Shown: positions 31,508 through 39,242 of the stretch, piece after piece | Numbering within the stretch: the stretch's first letter is position 1 | How the letters are laid out: each line of letters starts with the position of its first letter | NCBI GenBank assembly: GCA_018241525.1 | Contig: JAFEDR010000010.1 | Coordinates: 1-64,000 of the forward strand | Direction of reading: 5' to 3' | DNA: 64,000 nt | From: Pseudomonadota bacterium | GTDB lineage: Bacteria; Pseudomonadota; Gammaproteobacteria; Steroidobacterales; Steroidobacteraceae | The notes under the pieces: model-generated | Databases searched by the model: none | Told to the model about the DNA's origin: nothing | What the model saw: only the letters and a program-made list of their open reading frames with translations | Translations under genes and position numbers: made by a program

Positions 31508-32533
31508 ATGCAGACCCTGATTCCCCGTTCCCTCGCCGCCGCGGCGGCGCTCGCCACCCTGGTTGCAGGTCCCGCCCTCGGCGAGGCCCGCGATTCCGTC
31601 CGCGTGGTCGGCTCCTCGACCGTCTACCCGTTCTCGAGCGCGGTCGCCGAGCGCTTCGGCAAGGGCGGCAAGTTCAAGACCCCGGTGGTCGAGTCGACCG
31701 GCACGGGCGGTGGATTCAAGCTGTTCTGCGCCGGCGCCGGCGTCGACTCCCCGGACATCAACGACGCCTCGCGGCCGATGACCGACGCCGAGAAGGCGAG
31801 CTGCGCCGCCGCCCAGGTGGGCGCGGTCGAGGAGTTCCGCATCGGCTACGACGGCATCGTGGTGGCCGCGACCAAGGGCGCGAGCTTCGACCTCAGCCGC
31901 GAGCAGCTCTACCTCGCGGTCGCGAAGTCAGTCGTGGTCGGCGGCAAGATCGTGCCGAACCCGTACAAGAACTGGAGCGACATCGACGCGAAGCTGCCGA
32001 AGCGACCGATCGTGGTGCTCGGACCCGCGCCCAACCACGGCACCCGTGATGCCTTCGTCGAGCTCGTGATGGACCCCTCCTGCGAGAAGTTCGCCGAGAT
32101 CAAGGCGCTCGCCAAGGACGAGATGAAGAAGACCTGCCAGACGGTGCGCGAGGACGGCAGCTGGACCGACGTCTCGGCCGACTACGCCGTGATCATGGGC
32201 AAGCTCAAGAACGACAAGTCCGCGGTCGGCGTGTTCACGTTCTCGTACGTCGACCAGAACCGCGACAAGATCAGCGCCGCCAAGGTCGACGGCGTCGCGG
32301 CCTCGCTCGAGACGATCTCCTCCGGCCAGTACCCGATCTCGCGGCCGCTCTTCATCTACGTGAAGAAGTCGCACGTCGGCGTGATCCCGGGCCTCGCCGA
32401 GTTCGTGCAGGAGTTCGTCAGCGACAAGGCCGGCGGCAAGGAAGGCTACCTCGTCGACAAGGGCCTCGTGCCCGCGCCCGCGAAGGAGCTGAAGGCCCAG
32501 CAGGCGGCCGCCAAGGCCCTCGCCCGCAAGTAG
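31508..32533 (+). CDS. pstS: Phosphate-binding protein PstS
   Basis: 341 residues with a signal peptide (about 1-25, ending AGPALG). Phosphate-site segments: VVGSSTVYPFSSAVAERF, STGTGGGFKLFCAG and PNHGTRDAFVELV. This is the periplasmic receptor of the high-affinity Pst ABC importer; a large, porin-independent PstS/SphX-like variant is also possible. No pstC, pstA, pstB or phoU lies within the window on either side, so this copy is an orphan or a single-gene Pho unit. The three-repeat Pho box upstream supports the role. A strong hairpin follows 9 nt after the stop. Confidence 0.93.
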   Translation: MQTLIPRSLAAAAALATLVAGPALGEARDSVRVVGSSTVYPFSSAVAERFGKGGKFKTPVVESTGTGGGFKLFCAGAGVDSPDINDASRPMTDAEKASCAAAQVGAVEEFRIGYDGIVVAATKGASFDLSREQLYLAVAKSVVVGGKIVPNPYKNWSDIDAKLPKRPIVVLGPAPNHGTRDAFVELVMDPSCEKFAEIKALAKDEMKKTCQTVREDGSWTDVSADYAVIMGKLKNDKSAVGVFTFSYVDQNRDKISAAKVDGVAASLETISSGQYPISRPLFIYVKKSHVGVIPGLAEFVQEFVSDKAGGKEGYLVDKGLVPAPAKELKAQQAAAKALARK

Positions 32534-32542
32534 CCGCGAGCG

Positions 32543-32567
32543 GGTCCCGGGGCTGCGCCCCGGGACC
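32543..32567 (+). terminator. Hairpin between convergent pstS and arsR-like genes
   Basis: Perfect 10-bp stem GGTCCCGGGG / CCCCGGGACC with loop CTGCG. No T-tract on either strand. It lies 9 nt after pstS and 11 nt after the end of the convergent regulator, so it may serve both transcripts. Confidence 0.5.
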
Positions 32568-32578
32568 TAAGTCCGGGC

Positions 32579-32935
32579 TCAGCGCCGGGTCCGGCGCGCA
32601 CCCGCCCGGGGTGCGCAGTAGGCGGTGTAGAGCGCCGCCAGGATCTCCTCGGCCGGACCCGGTGCGAGCGAGTAGTAGATCGTCTGCGACGCCCGCCGCG
32701 TCTCGACCACCCCGGCCGCGCGCAGCACCGCGAGGTGCTGCGACAGCGCCGACTGGCTGAGCGACACCCGCGCGTTGATCTCGCCCACCGACTGCTCGCC
32801 GCCGACGAGGCTGCAGACCACCGCAAGGCGCGGCTCGCTCGCGAGCGCCTTCAGCAGCGCCGCGGCCTCTGGCGCATGCGCCTTCACGTCCGCGAGCGTC
32901 GCGGCTCGCCGGCGGGGTCGAGCGGGCGTGGTCAT
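32579..32935 (-). CDS. ArsR-family transcriptional regulator
   Basis: 118 residues with a winged HTH: LKALASEPRLAVVCSLVGGE, VGEINARVSLSQSALSQHLAVL (recognition helix) and VVETRRASQTIYYSLAPG (wing). No Cys-rich metal site (such as ELCVCDL) is seen, so it is probably a redox or non-metal sensor like BigR/SqrR, or simply a repressor of a neighbour. ATG codons at 32938 and 32935; the second has GGAGG at the better spacing. The upstream 218 bp separate it from the divergent toxin-antitoxin pair. Confidence 0.85.
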   Translation of the reverse strand: MTTPARPRRRAATLADVKAHAPEAAALLKALASEPRLAVVCSLVGGEQSVGEINARVSLSQSALSQHLAVLRAAGVVETRRASQTIYYSLAPGPAEEILAALYTAYCAPRAGARRTRR

Positions 32936-33115
32936 CATGGCCTCCGGATTGAGCGAGTCTACGGCACGGCGCCGCATCGCGTGCGGCGTCCCCGACGCTA
33001 CCGTGCGCCGGCGGGTGGGCCCGGCGCCGACGGGTGCGTGTCTGGTGGGGTTGTGCCGCCCGGGCATCGCCGGCGCGTAAACACCGCGGATGCGTGGCTG
33101 ATGCATATCATATCT

Positions 33116-33142
33116 AGTAAACTAAACTAAGCTTAGTTTACT
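33116..33142. promoter_or_regulatory. AT-rich palindrome, candidate operator of the toxin-antitoxin pair
   Basis: AGTAAACTAA (33116-33125) and TTAGTTTACT (33133-33142) are perfect inverted arms; an 18-bp perfect palindrome, TAAACTAAG/CTTAGTTTA, lies at 33123-33140. It ends 11 nt before the antitoxin GTG and stands out sharply in 70%-GC DNA. Antitoxins typically autoregulate by binding such palindromes. Confidence 0.65.
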
Positions 33143-33153
33143 GCGAGATATCC

Positions 33154-33366
33154 GTGACCACGGTCAACGTGCACGAGGCCAAGACGCACCTGTCACGCCT
33201 GCTCGAGCAGGTCGCGGCGGGTCGCGAGATCCTGATCGCCAAGGCCGGCCGGCCGGTGGCGCGGCTCGTGCCGCTCGCGCGCGGCCCGGAGCCGAAGCGG
33301 CTCGGCCTGCTGCGCGGGCGGCTGCGGCTCGAGGAGGCCGCCGGCGCGCGCGGCCGCCGGCGATGA
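33154..33366 (+). CDS. Phd/YefM-family antitoxin
   Basis: 70 residues. VTTVNVHEAKTHLSRLLEQV followed by AGREILIAKAGRPVARLVPL is the Phd/YefM N-terminal DNA-binding fold that pairs with Doc, YoeB or, as here, VapC toxins. The C-terminal part, which blocks the toxin, is short and Arg-rich. GTG start at 33154; a strong palindrome lies just upstream. It overlaps the toxin gene by 4 nt (ATGA). Confidence 0.88.
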   Translation: MTTVNVHEAKTHLSRLLEQVAAGREILIAKAGRPVARLVPLARGPEPKRLGLLRGRLRLEEAAGARGRRR

Positions 33367-33830
33367 GCGCGCGGCTGCTGCTCGACACTACGGTGGCGCT
33401 GTGGGCGCTCGCCGCGCCGGCGCGGCTCGGGCGCGAGGCGCGCGAGCTCCTGGACCGTTCGGAGGTCTACGTCAGCGCGGCGACGGTGCTCGCGCTCGCG
33501 CTGCAGGAGGGCAGGCCCGGCACGGGCGCGGAGATCCTGCGCGCGCTCGAGCCGTCGGGGCTGCGACCGCTCGCCGTCACGGCCGAGCATGCCGCCGCCG
33601 CGGACCGGGTCGGCGAGGCGGGCGAGCCGCTCGCGCGCCTCGTGATCGCCCAGGCCGCGCTCGAGGCGATGACGCTCGTGACCGCCGACGGCCGGCTTGC
33701 GGCGGCGCTCGCGGCGCCTAGCGTGGCGAGCCGCCGTGGGACGCGGCGTCGCGGCGCGCGCCCGGCCGCGCCGCTGCGCCCGGCCGTGGTGCTCGCCGCC
33801 GACGCGGTCGCCGTTCGCCGGCGCCGCTGA
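33363..33830 (+). CDS. VapC-like PIN-domain protein lacking two catalytic acids
   Basis: 155 residues. Framework of the VapC type: LLLDTTVALWAL (first Asp kept), VYVSAATVLALALQEGR, RPLAVTAEHAAAA, ARLVIAQAALEAMTLVTADGRL (last Asp kept). The usual Glu of SAASxWEIAIK is Ala here, and the Asp of DPFDRLL is Ala (EPLARL). Two of four metal-binding acids are therefore missing, so RNase activity is doubtful. A 35-residue Arg/Ala-rich tail follows the PIN fold. It is translationally coupled to the antitoxin gene. Confidence 0.82.
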   Translation: MSARLLLDTTVALWALAAPARLGREARELLDRSEVYVSAATVLALALQEGRPGTGAEILRALEPSGLRPLAVTAEHAAAADRVGEAGEPLARLVIAQAALEAMTLVTADGRLAAALAAPSVASRRGTRRRGARPAAPLRPAVVLAADAVAVRRRR

Positions 33831-33844
33831 GCGTCGCGTGGGGC

Positions 33845-34534
33845 TCAGCGGGCCCGGATCGCCTCGGTGGCCTTCGCCTTGTAGTCGGCGAGCGCCTGGT
33901 CGATCACCGCGAGCCACGCGCTCTCGGTCGCCATCTGCCGCGAGTCGGTCGCCTCGGTGTTGATCGGCAGCGGCGCGTCCGCCCCCTGGAACTTAACGTC
34001 GGTCGTGATGCGCGTGTTGAGGCTCAGCGCCCAGAACCCCGGCCGCATCCACGCCCAGAATTCCTTGACGTGCACGTCGGCCACGAGCGCGTTCGCGCCG
34101 CTGCCGGGATCGCCGGGCGCGACCTGGTAGCCCGCGGCCTGGAAGGCGCCCGCCAGCGCCTCGCGCACCACGCCGACGACGGTCTGGCCGTTCGCGAGCA
34201 GGATGTCGCCGAGCGCCTTGCCGAAGGTGTTGCGCTTGCGGCCGACGGCGCGTGCCCGGATCTCGTCGGTGGCGGCCGCCGCGCCGCCGAAGCCGAGCGA
34301 CGGGTGGCTCGCGTCCGAGGGCTTTTCCTCGAACACGCGCTCGTCGACGACCGAGCGGATCCAGACGATGCCCTTCGACGGGACGGTGACCGCCGCCGGC
34401 GGTGCCGCGGTCGTGCCCGTCTTCGCGACCGCGGTCGGCGACTGGCCGACCTTGAGCTCGCTGCGATTGGTGGCGCAACCGGCGAGCAAAGTGCTTGCCG
34501 TGATGGCGAGGACCAGGACGATTGTTCTTTTCAT
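33845..34534 (-). CDS. Outer-membrane-type lipoprotein, YajG-like
   Basis: 229 residues. Signal peptide with lipobox LLAGC (lipidated Cys at 20). The mature part, with VWIRSVVDERVFEEKP, TFGKALGDILLANGQTVVGVVREALAGAFQAAGY and VADVHVKEFWAWM, resembles YajG-type lipoproteins, a family often found near flagellar or peptidoglycan genes and of unknown role. The match is by pattern only. Single gene, converging on the PIN toxin gene 14 nt away. The 143 nt upstream hold only inverted repeats (CCGAAGTC at 34630-34637 with GACTTCGG at 34655-34662), possibly the end of the next unit. Confidence 0.7.
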   Translation of the reverse strand: MKRTIVLVLAITASTLLAGCATNRSELKVGQSPTAVAKTGTTAAPPAAVTVPSKGIVWIRSVVDERVFEEKPSDASHPSLGFGGAAAATDEIRARAVGRKRNTFGKALGDILLANGQTVVGVVREALAGAFQAAGYQVAPGDPGSGANALVADVHVKEFWAWMRPGFWALSLNTRITTDVKFQGADAPLPINTEATDSRQMATESAWLAVIDQALADYKAKATEAIRAR

Positions 34535-34677
34535 GCGAAGGCCTCCCCGACTGCCGCAGCCGCCCGGCGACTGCGTCCCGGCGATGTGCCGGTAATCCCG
34601 AGCCCGAGCCTGAGCCGCCTGCCGGCTGGCCGAAGTCGTGGCTTTCCGCCGGCAGACTTCGGGCGCCCCGGGCGCCG

Positions 34678-35067
34678 TCAGCGCGCCGCGCCGAGCTTCG
34701 CGGCCATCGCGGCGCGCACGTACTCGATCGCGCGCATCGGCCGCAGCATCACCTTGAAGTCGACGATCTGGCCGGCGTCGTTCCAGCGCAGCAGGTCGAC
34801 GCCGTTGACGACGACGCCGTCGAGCTCGACCTCGAACTCGAGCAGCGCGTCGTGGGGCCCCACGATCTCGCGCACGTAGCGGAAATCGCCCTGGCCGAGC
34901 ACCTCGAGGGCGGCGGCGAGGTAGCGCGCGACGAGCGGCCTGCCCACCTGCGGCGCGTGCACGACCGGGGAGTGGAACACCGCATCGGCGGCCAGCAGCG
35001 CTTCGAGCCCGGCCGGGTGGCGGGCGGCGACCAGCGCATGCCAGGCCTCGAGCGCCGTCGGTCTCAT
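34678..35067 (-). CDS. SnoaL/NTF2-like protein
   Basis: 129 residues with the cone-shaped NTF2 pattern: an N-terminal helix (LEAWHALVAARHPAGLEALL), AVFHSPVVHAPQVGRPLVARYL, then strands ALLEFEVELDGVVVNGVDLLRWN and IVDFKVMLRPMRAIEYV. Such proteins are small isomerases, hydrolases or ligand-binding proteins; no function can be assigned. No signal peptide. Its start overlaps the stop of the Pro-rich secreted protein gene by 4 nt, so the two are co-translated. Confidence 0.8.
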   Translation of the reverse strand: MRPTALEAWHALVAARHPAGLEALLAADAVFHSPVVHAPQVGRPLVARYLAAALEVLGQGDFRYVREIVGPHDALLEFEVELDGVVVNGVDLLRWNDAGQIVDFKVMLRPMRAIEYVRAAMAAKLGAAR

Positions 35068-35969
35068 GGCGGCGCGCAGCCCGCGCCGGGCGAGGGCACG
35101 AGGTCGAAGCCGTAGTCGGTGTGCATCGTGCCCGCGAAGCCGTGGAACGTCACGAAGTCGCCGCCATGGATCATCTTCAGGTGCACGACGCCGGTCGCGG
35201 CGTCGCTCGCGAGCTCGTAGTCGCCCTTGGCATTGTGGGTCTCGCCGGCGCGCGGGATCACGTAGGCGTACGCCCAATCGCCGCGCAGGCCCAAAGGCTG
35301 GCCGCGGGGCGCGGCGCCGGGCGTGAAGGTCACGTCGAAGGCGACGGTTCGGGCGGTGAAGTGCACGCGGAAGGGAGCAGCGAGGTCGCAGACATTCCCG
35401 GAGAGCACCTCGCTGCCGGCGTGCTCGGTCTGGCGCACCGCGTACGGTCCGCCGGGTACGTGCGGATGCGAAGACGGCTGCGAGGGTTGCGAAGGCGATC
35501 CCGATCCCGGCGTTCCGGGCGTGCCTGGGCTCGCCGGCGCGGTCGGCGTCGGTGCCGTGCTCGACGAGGGTCCGCCGCCGCCCGTGGTGTACGGGCTCGC
35601 ACCGCTCACGGTGTCGGTCGGTGCGGTGGGCGTCGGCAAGGTCGGCAGCGTGGGTTGTGCGGGTAGCGCGGGTAAGTTGGGCAACGCAGGCAGGCGCGGC
35701 GCGCTGCTCGCGGGCGGCGCGGGGCTCGCCGGCGGCGGCGTCGAGGTCGCCGGCTCCGCTGCAGACGGTGTTGACGGGCTCGCCGCGGGCACCGACGCAG
35801 GATCGGTCGCCGGGGGAGTGGGGGGCGCCTGCGCCATCGTGAGCGCGGCGTTCAACGCGAGGCAGCCGCCGAGGATCCGGCCCATCCGGCCCCTCGGGCG
35901 CCTGGCGCGGCGACCGTTCCTGTCGCCCCGGCCGGGGCTCGCCCGCGACCCTCGCTTGCGCTCGTCCAT
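35064..35969 (-). CDS. Secreted Pro/Ala/Ser/Thr-rich protein
   Basis: 301 residues, not recognised as a family. A basic N-region (MDERKRGSRASPGRGDR) leads into a signal-like segment (GGCLALNAALTMAQA, about 33-48). About 120 residues of Pro/Thr/Ser/Ala-rich low complexity follow, including LPALPNLPALPAQPTLPTLP. The C-terminal 130 residues form a compact domain: VCDLAAPFRVHFTARTVAFD, then VIPRAGETHNAKGDYELASD and MIHGGDFVTFHGFAGTMHTD. The linker may span the cell wall. The ATG at 35969 has GAGG 5 nt upstream; a later ATG at 35885 would leave the signal at the very N-terminus. Confidence 0.7.
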   Translation of the reverse strand: MDERKRGSRASPGRGDRNGRRARRPRGRMGRILGGCLALNAALTMAQAPPTPPATDPASVPAASPSTPSAAEPATSTPPPASPAPPASSAPRLPALPNLPALPAQPTLPTLPTPTAPTDTVSGASPYTTGGGGPSSSTAPTPTAPASPGTPGTPGSGSPSQPSQPSSHPHVPGGPYAVRQTEHAGSEVLSGNVCDLAAPFRVHFTARTVAFDVTFTPGAAPRGQPLGLRGDWAYAYVIPRAGETHNAKGDYELASDAATGVVHLKMIHGGDFVTFHGFAGTMHTDYGFDLVPSPGAGCAPP

Positions 35970-36023
35970 GGGCACCTCGCGTGAGGGCCCATTATCACCC
36001 GATCCTGCCCCGAGGGCGGCCGC

Positions 36024-36992
36024 TCAGTGGGCCGCGCCGGAGGCGGCGAGCGCCGAGGTCGGGGCCGCCTCGTTGCGCAGGAACTTCACCATCACGCGCT
36101 GGCCGATCAGGTACGGCGCGCCGTCGGCCGAGACCACGACCTCGACCACGCGCTCGTCGGTCGCCTCGGTGCCGGTGTCGGACTTGAGCTTGCGGGTGCC
36201 GAAGGCGCGGGCGATGCGCAGCACCCGGCCGTGCGTCGCCTGGGCGCTGTCGCTCTCGGAGGCGATCTCGACCGGCTGGTCGACGCGCACGTCCGGCAGC
36301 GCGCTCTCGATGATCTCGGCGCGCACGATGTGCCGGGCGACGGGCTCGAGATCGAACATGTTCGAGACGTTCAGCGTCGAGGCGCCGGCGCCGGGGTTCG
36401 CGTAGCGGCGGATGATCTTGCCGTCGAGCGGCGCGCGGATCACAGCCATGTCGGCCGCGTACTCCGCCTGCGCGAGCTCGGCCTGCGCGGTCGCGACCGC
36501 GGCCTTCTGCAGCGCCGCCTGCGCCTCGGCGCTGCTCTCGCTGTCACGCGCCGCGTCGAGCTGCTGGCGGGCGACGAGGCCGCTTTGCGCGAGCGCCTCG
36601 AGCCGGGCGCGCTCGCGCGTCGCGGTCCGGAGGTTCACGGCGGCGACGCCGAGCTGGCTCGTCGCCTGGCCGACGACCGCACGGGCGCTGCCGACCGCGA
36701 GCACGAGGTCGCGGTCGTCGAGCCGCGCGAGCACCTGACCCTTGCGGACGCTGTCGCCCTCCTGCACCAGCACCTCGCGCACCGTGCCGGGACGGCGCGC
36801 GGCGACCTCGACGATGCCGCCCTCGACGTCGACCTTGCCGTTGGCGATCGTCAGGTACGGCGTCGCGGGGCCCTGGCTCGCGCCCTTGGCCGGCGTGCTG
36901 GCGCCGCCCTTGGCGCAGGCGCCGAGAACGAGCACGGTGGCGAGCGCTGCGGTGGCGAGCAGGGCGCGTCGGGTCGCGGGGGCGTTCGGCAT
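36024..36992 (-). CDS. HlyD/MacA-type periplasmic adaptor lipoprotein
   Basis: 322 residues. Lipoprotein signal with lipobox LVLGAC (Cys at 26). Domain order of membrane-fusion proteins: first half-lipoyl (VEVAARRPGTVREVLVQEGDSVRKGQVL), a helical hairpin of about 90 residues, second half-lipoyl (MAVIRAPLDGKIIRRYANPG) and a beta-barrel. It links the inner-membrane ABC exporter encoded just upstream to an outer-membrane channel. The gap to the ATPase gene is only 3 nt. The permease-ATPase-adaptor order resembles DevBCA/MacAB-like exporters. Confidence 0.85.
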   Translation of the reverse strand: MPNAPATRRALLATAALATVLVLGACAKGGASTPAKGASQGPATPYLTIANGKVDVEGGIVEVAARRPGTVREVLVQEGDSVRKGQVLARLDDRDLVLAVGSARAVVGQATSQLGVAAVNLRTATRERARLEALAQSGLVARQQLDAARDSESSAEAQAALQKAAVATAQAELAQAEYAADMAVIRAPLDGKIIRRYANPGAGASTLNVSNMFDLEPVARHIVRAEIIESALPDVRVDQPVEIASESDSAQATHGRVLRIARAFGTRKLKSDTGTEATDERVVEVVVSADGAPYLIGQRVMVKFLRNEAAPTSALAASGAAH

Positions 36993-36995
36993 GGC

Positions 36996-37721
36996 TCAGT
37001 TCCTCGACGGGGATGGCGCGCCGTGCGCGGCGGCGGCAGTGGCGGGCGGGGAGATCCGGCCGTCCTCCATATGAACGATCCGGTCGGCGTGCGCCTCGAG
37101 GCGCGGGTCGTGGGTGACGACGACCACGGCGGCGTTGCGCTGCTGCGCCGCGCGGTGCAGCAGCGAGATCACGACCTGGCCGTTGCTCGAGTCGAGCGCC
37201 GAGGTCGGCTCGTCGGCGAAGATCAGCGACGGCGCCTTGGCGAGCGCGCGCGCGATCGCGACGCGCTGCTTCTCGCCGCCCGACAGCTCAGCCGGTTTCT
37301 TGGCGAGGTGGGCGCCGAGCCCGACCGCCTCGAGGGTCTCGACCGCGCGGTCGCGCGCGGCGGCGGCGCCGAGCCCGCAGTGGCGCAGCACGTGCACCAC
37401 CTGGCCGATCGCATCCAGCGCCGGGAACAGGTTGAAGCCCTGGAAGATGTAGCCGCAGTGCGCGAGCCGGAAGCGGTCGACCGCGCGGTCCTTGAGCGTC
37501 CAGAGGTCCTCGCCGAGCGCCCGCACCGCGCCGCCGTCCGGCCGCAGCAGCCCCGACATCACCGCGATCAGTGTCGACTTGCCGGAGCCGGACGGCCCCA
37601 TGACCATCGTCACCTCGCCGTGCCGGGCGCTGAAGTCGACCTCGCGCAGCACCTGCTGGCGCGTCTTGCCGGTCTGGTAGGTCTTGCTGAGGCCGCGCGC
37701 CTCGAGCGCGACCGTGCTCAT
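36996..37721 (-). CDS. ABC transporter ATPase (LolD/MacB-type)
   Basis: 241 residues. Walker A GPSGSGKST, Q-loop IFQGFNLFPALDA, signature LSGGEKQRVAIARALA, Walker B SLIFADEPTSALDS, H-loop VVVVTHDP. It belongs to the group that drives FtsX-type permeases (LolD, MacB, DevA). ATG at 37721; the reading frame continues upstream only through the permease gene. It overlaps the permease stop by 4 nt (ATGA). Confidence 0.95.
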   Translation of the reverse strand: MSTVALEARGLSKTYQTGKTRQQVLREVDFSARHGEVTMVMGPSGSGKSTLIAVMSGLLRPDGGAVRALGEDLWTLKDRAVDRFRLAHCGYIFQGFNLFPALDAIGQVVHVLRHCGLGAAAARDRAVETLEAVGLGAHLAKKPAELSGGEKQRVAIARALAKAPSLIFADEPTSALDSSNGQVVISLLHRAAQQRNAAVVVVTHDPRLEAHADRIVHMEDGRISPPATAAAAHGAPSPSRN

Positions 37722-38857
37722 CGCAAGAGCTCCGCCGGCTGCGTGCGCTTGAGCGCCCGCAGCGACAGCATGCCGGCCAGCATCGCGACCACCAGGATCG
37801 AGACCACCACCGGCACGGCGATGAACCACGGGTAGTCCATCGGCACGCCGAAGGCGTGCGCCAGCACCCAGACGAAGGCCGCGAGCGCCGCCGTGAGCAG
37901 CAGCCCCGCGATCCCGACCCAGAAGCTGAGCTCGACCACCACGCGCCGGAGGCTCCACAGCGAGATGCCGAGCGCCCGGAGGCTCGCGAACTCGCGCAGG
38001 TTCGCGAGCACCGCGCCCTGCAGCGTCTGCCAGGTGATCACGATGCCGATGAAGGCGCCGACCACCACCGCGAAGCCGACCATCACCGCGATGCCGCCGT
38101 CCTTCAGGAACTCGCGCTGCGTGGCCGCGGCGAGGTCCTCGCGCGCCCACGCGCGGTAGCTGCCGTGGCTCATCGCGTTGAGGTCGTCCGCCACCGCGCG
38201 CCGCTGCTCGGGGTTCCTGATCTTGACCACCAGCGGGCCGACCCGCGGGCCGTCGTTGTAGAGCTTGAGGAGCTTGGCCGTCTGGCGCGAGATGAACACG
38301 AAGGCGTTGAAGATCGAGGGGTAGCCGGTCGTCGTGCCGCGCACCCGCACCGTCAGCCCGTTCATCTTGGCGAAGTCGCCGAGCTTGACCCCGAGCCGGT
38401 CGAGCGTGGATTCGTCGACCACCACGGACAGCGGCTGCGCAAGCGCGGCGATGGTCTCGGCGCTGAGGTCAGAGGGCAGGGTGACCGCGCCCGGCACCGG
38501 GTCGACGATCATCACCTGCACGCCGTCGGATTTCTCCGGCTGGCCGTCCTTCGGGAAGTTGGCCCACATCGCGAAGTTGATGTTGAGCGCCTGCACCTCG
38601 ACCACGTCGGGGTGGCGGTAGATCGCCGGGATCAGCCGCCGCGGCTGACCGGAGTTGTTCGCGAACAGGCTGTTCGCGTCGGGCGGCAGCACCATCACCT
38701 CGGCCGGCGAGCGATCGACGGTCGCCGCGAAGGACTTCACCATGCCCATGAAGAGCCCGGACATGGACAGGACCAGGAGCCCCGCCACCGCCAGCGAGAT
38801 CACGGCCGCGAGGTAGCGGCGCCATTCATAGAGGAGCGTGGCGAGTGCGAGCGACAA
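37718..38857 (-). CDS. FtsX-like ABC transporter permease
   Basis: 379 residues with the MacB/FtsX topology: one N-terminal transmembrane helix (about 15-40), a large periplasmic domain of about 200 residues, then three C-terminal helices from about 255 on (GIAVMVGFAVVVGAFIGIVI, FWVGIAGLLLTAALAAFVWV, FIAVPVVVSILVVAMLAGML). It ends in the typical RALKRTQPAELLR. DevC is a close relative. The start is a TTG at 38857 with GGGAGGG 5 nt upstream. First gene of a three-gene exporter operon; the substrate is unknown. Confidence 0.87.
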   Translation of the reverse strand: MSLALATLLYEWRRYLAAVISLAVAGLLVLSMSGLFMGMVKSFAATVDRSPAEVMVLPPDANSLFANNSGQPRRLIPAIYRHPDVVEVQALNINFAMWANFPKDGQPEKSDGVQVMIVDPVPGAVTLPSDLSAETIAALAQPLSVVVDESTLDRLGVKLGDFAKMNGLTVRVRGTTTGYPSIFNAFVFISRQTAKLLKLYNDGPRVGPLVVKIRNPEQRRAVADDLNAMSHGSYRAWAREDLAAATQREFLKDGGIAVMVGFAVVVGAFIGIVITWQTLQGAVLANLREFASLRALGISLWSLRRVVVELSFWVGIAGLLLTAALAAFVWVLAHAFGVPMDYPWFIAVPVVVSILVVAMLAGMLSLRALKRTQPAELLR

Positions 38858-38879
38858 TCCGGCCCTCCCTTGGGTGCGG

Positions 38880-38904
38880 CGAACCGGCCTGCCGCGCCGG
38901 TTCG
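38880..38904. promoter_or_regulatory. Inverted repeat upstream of the ABC exporter operon
   Basis: CGAACCGGC (38880-38888) and GCCGGTTCG (38896-38904) form a perfect 9-bp inverted repeat with a 7-nt spacer, 23 nt before the permease TTG. It may be an operator or a 5'-leader hairpin. Confidence 0.4.
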
Positions 38905-39225
38905 TGATCCGAACCTGAGCGGCATTAGGCCCGCTGGCACCGCCTCACGCGCGTCGCTCGTCGCACGGCGGCGACCGATGGCCGCAGCGTGCCCCACGAT
39001 CCTTGTCCTCTCCATCAGAGGGGTCGGCCATCGGCGAGTTCCGCCGCGCGTCGCTTCCCAGTCCGTTGCCGTAAGGCGCGAACCGGGCTGGATGGGATTG
39101 ACAGGGCTATCGAGGGTGGTGGGCGTTCGGCTGGGCAGGACTGCCGCGACGCGCGGGGCGGCCTGGCGACAAATCGAGAGGCGACCCGAGAAGGGGGTCG
39201 TAACTCACCGTAAAATAAGAAGAAT
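38905..39225. other. Non-coding flank left of the integrated element
   Basis: No convincing gene on either strand. Base composition drops towards the right end (for example CGTAAAATAAGAAGAAT at 39209-39225), which marks the boundary of the integrated element. Confidence 0.5.
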
Positions 39226-39242
39226 TGGCTCCCCGGGTTGGA
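39226..39242. repeat. Left attachment site (17-bp copy of the tRNA-Asn 3' end)
   Basis: TGGCTCCCCGGGTTGGA, identical to 50747-50763. The bases on either side differ from the right copy, so the shared core is exactly 17 bp. Confidence 0.92.
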
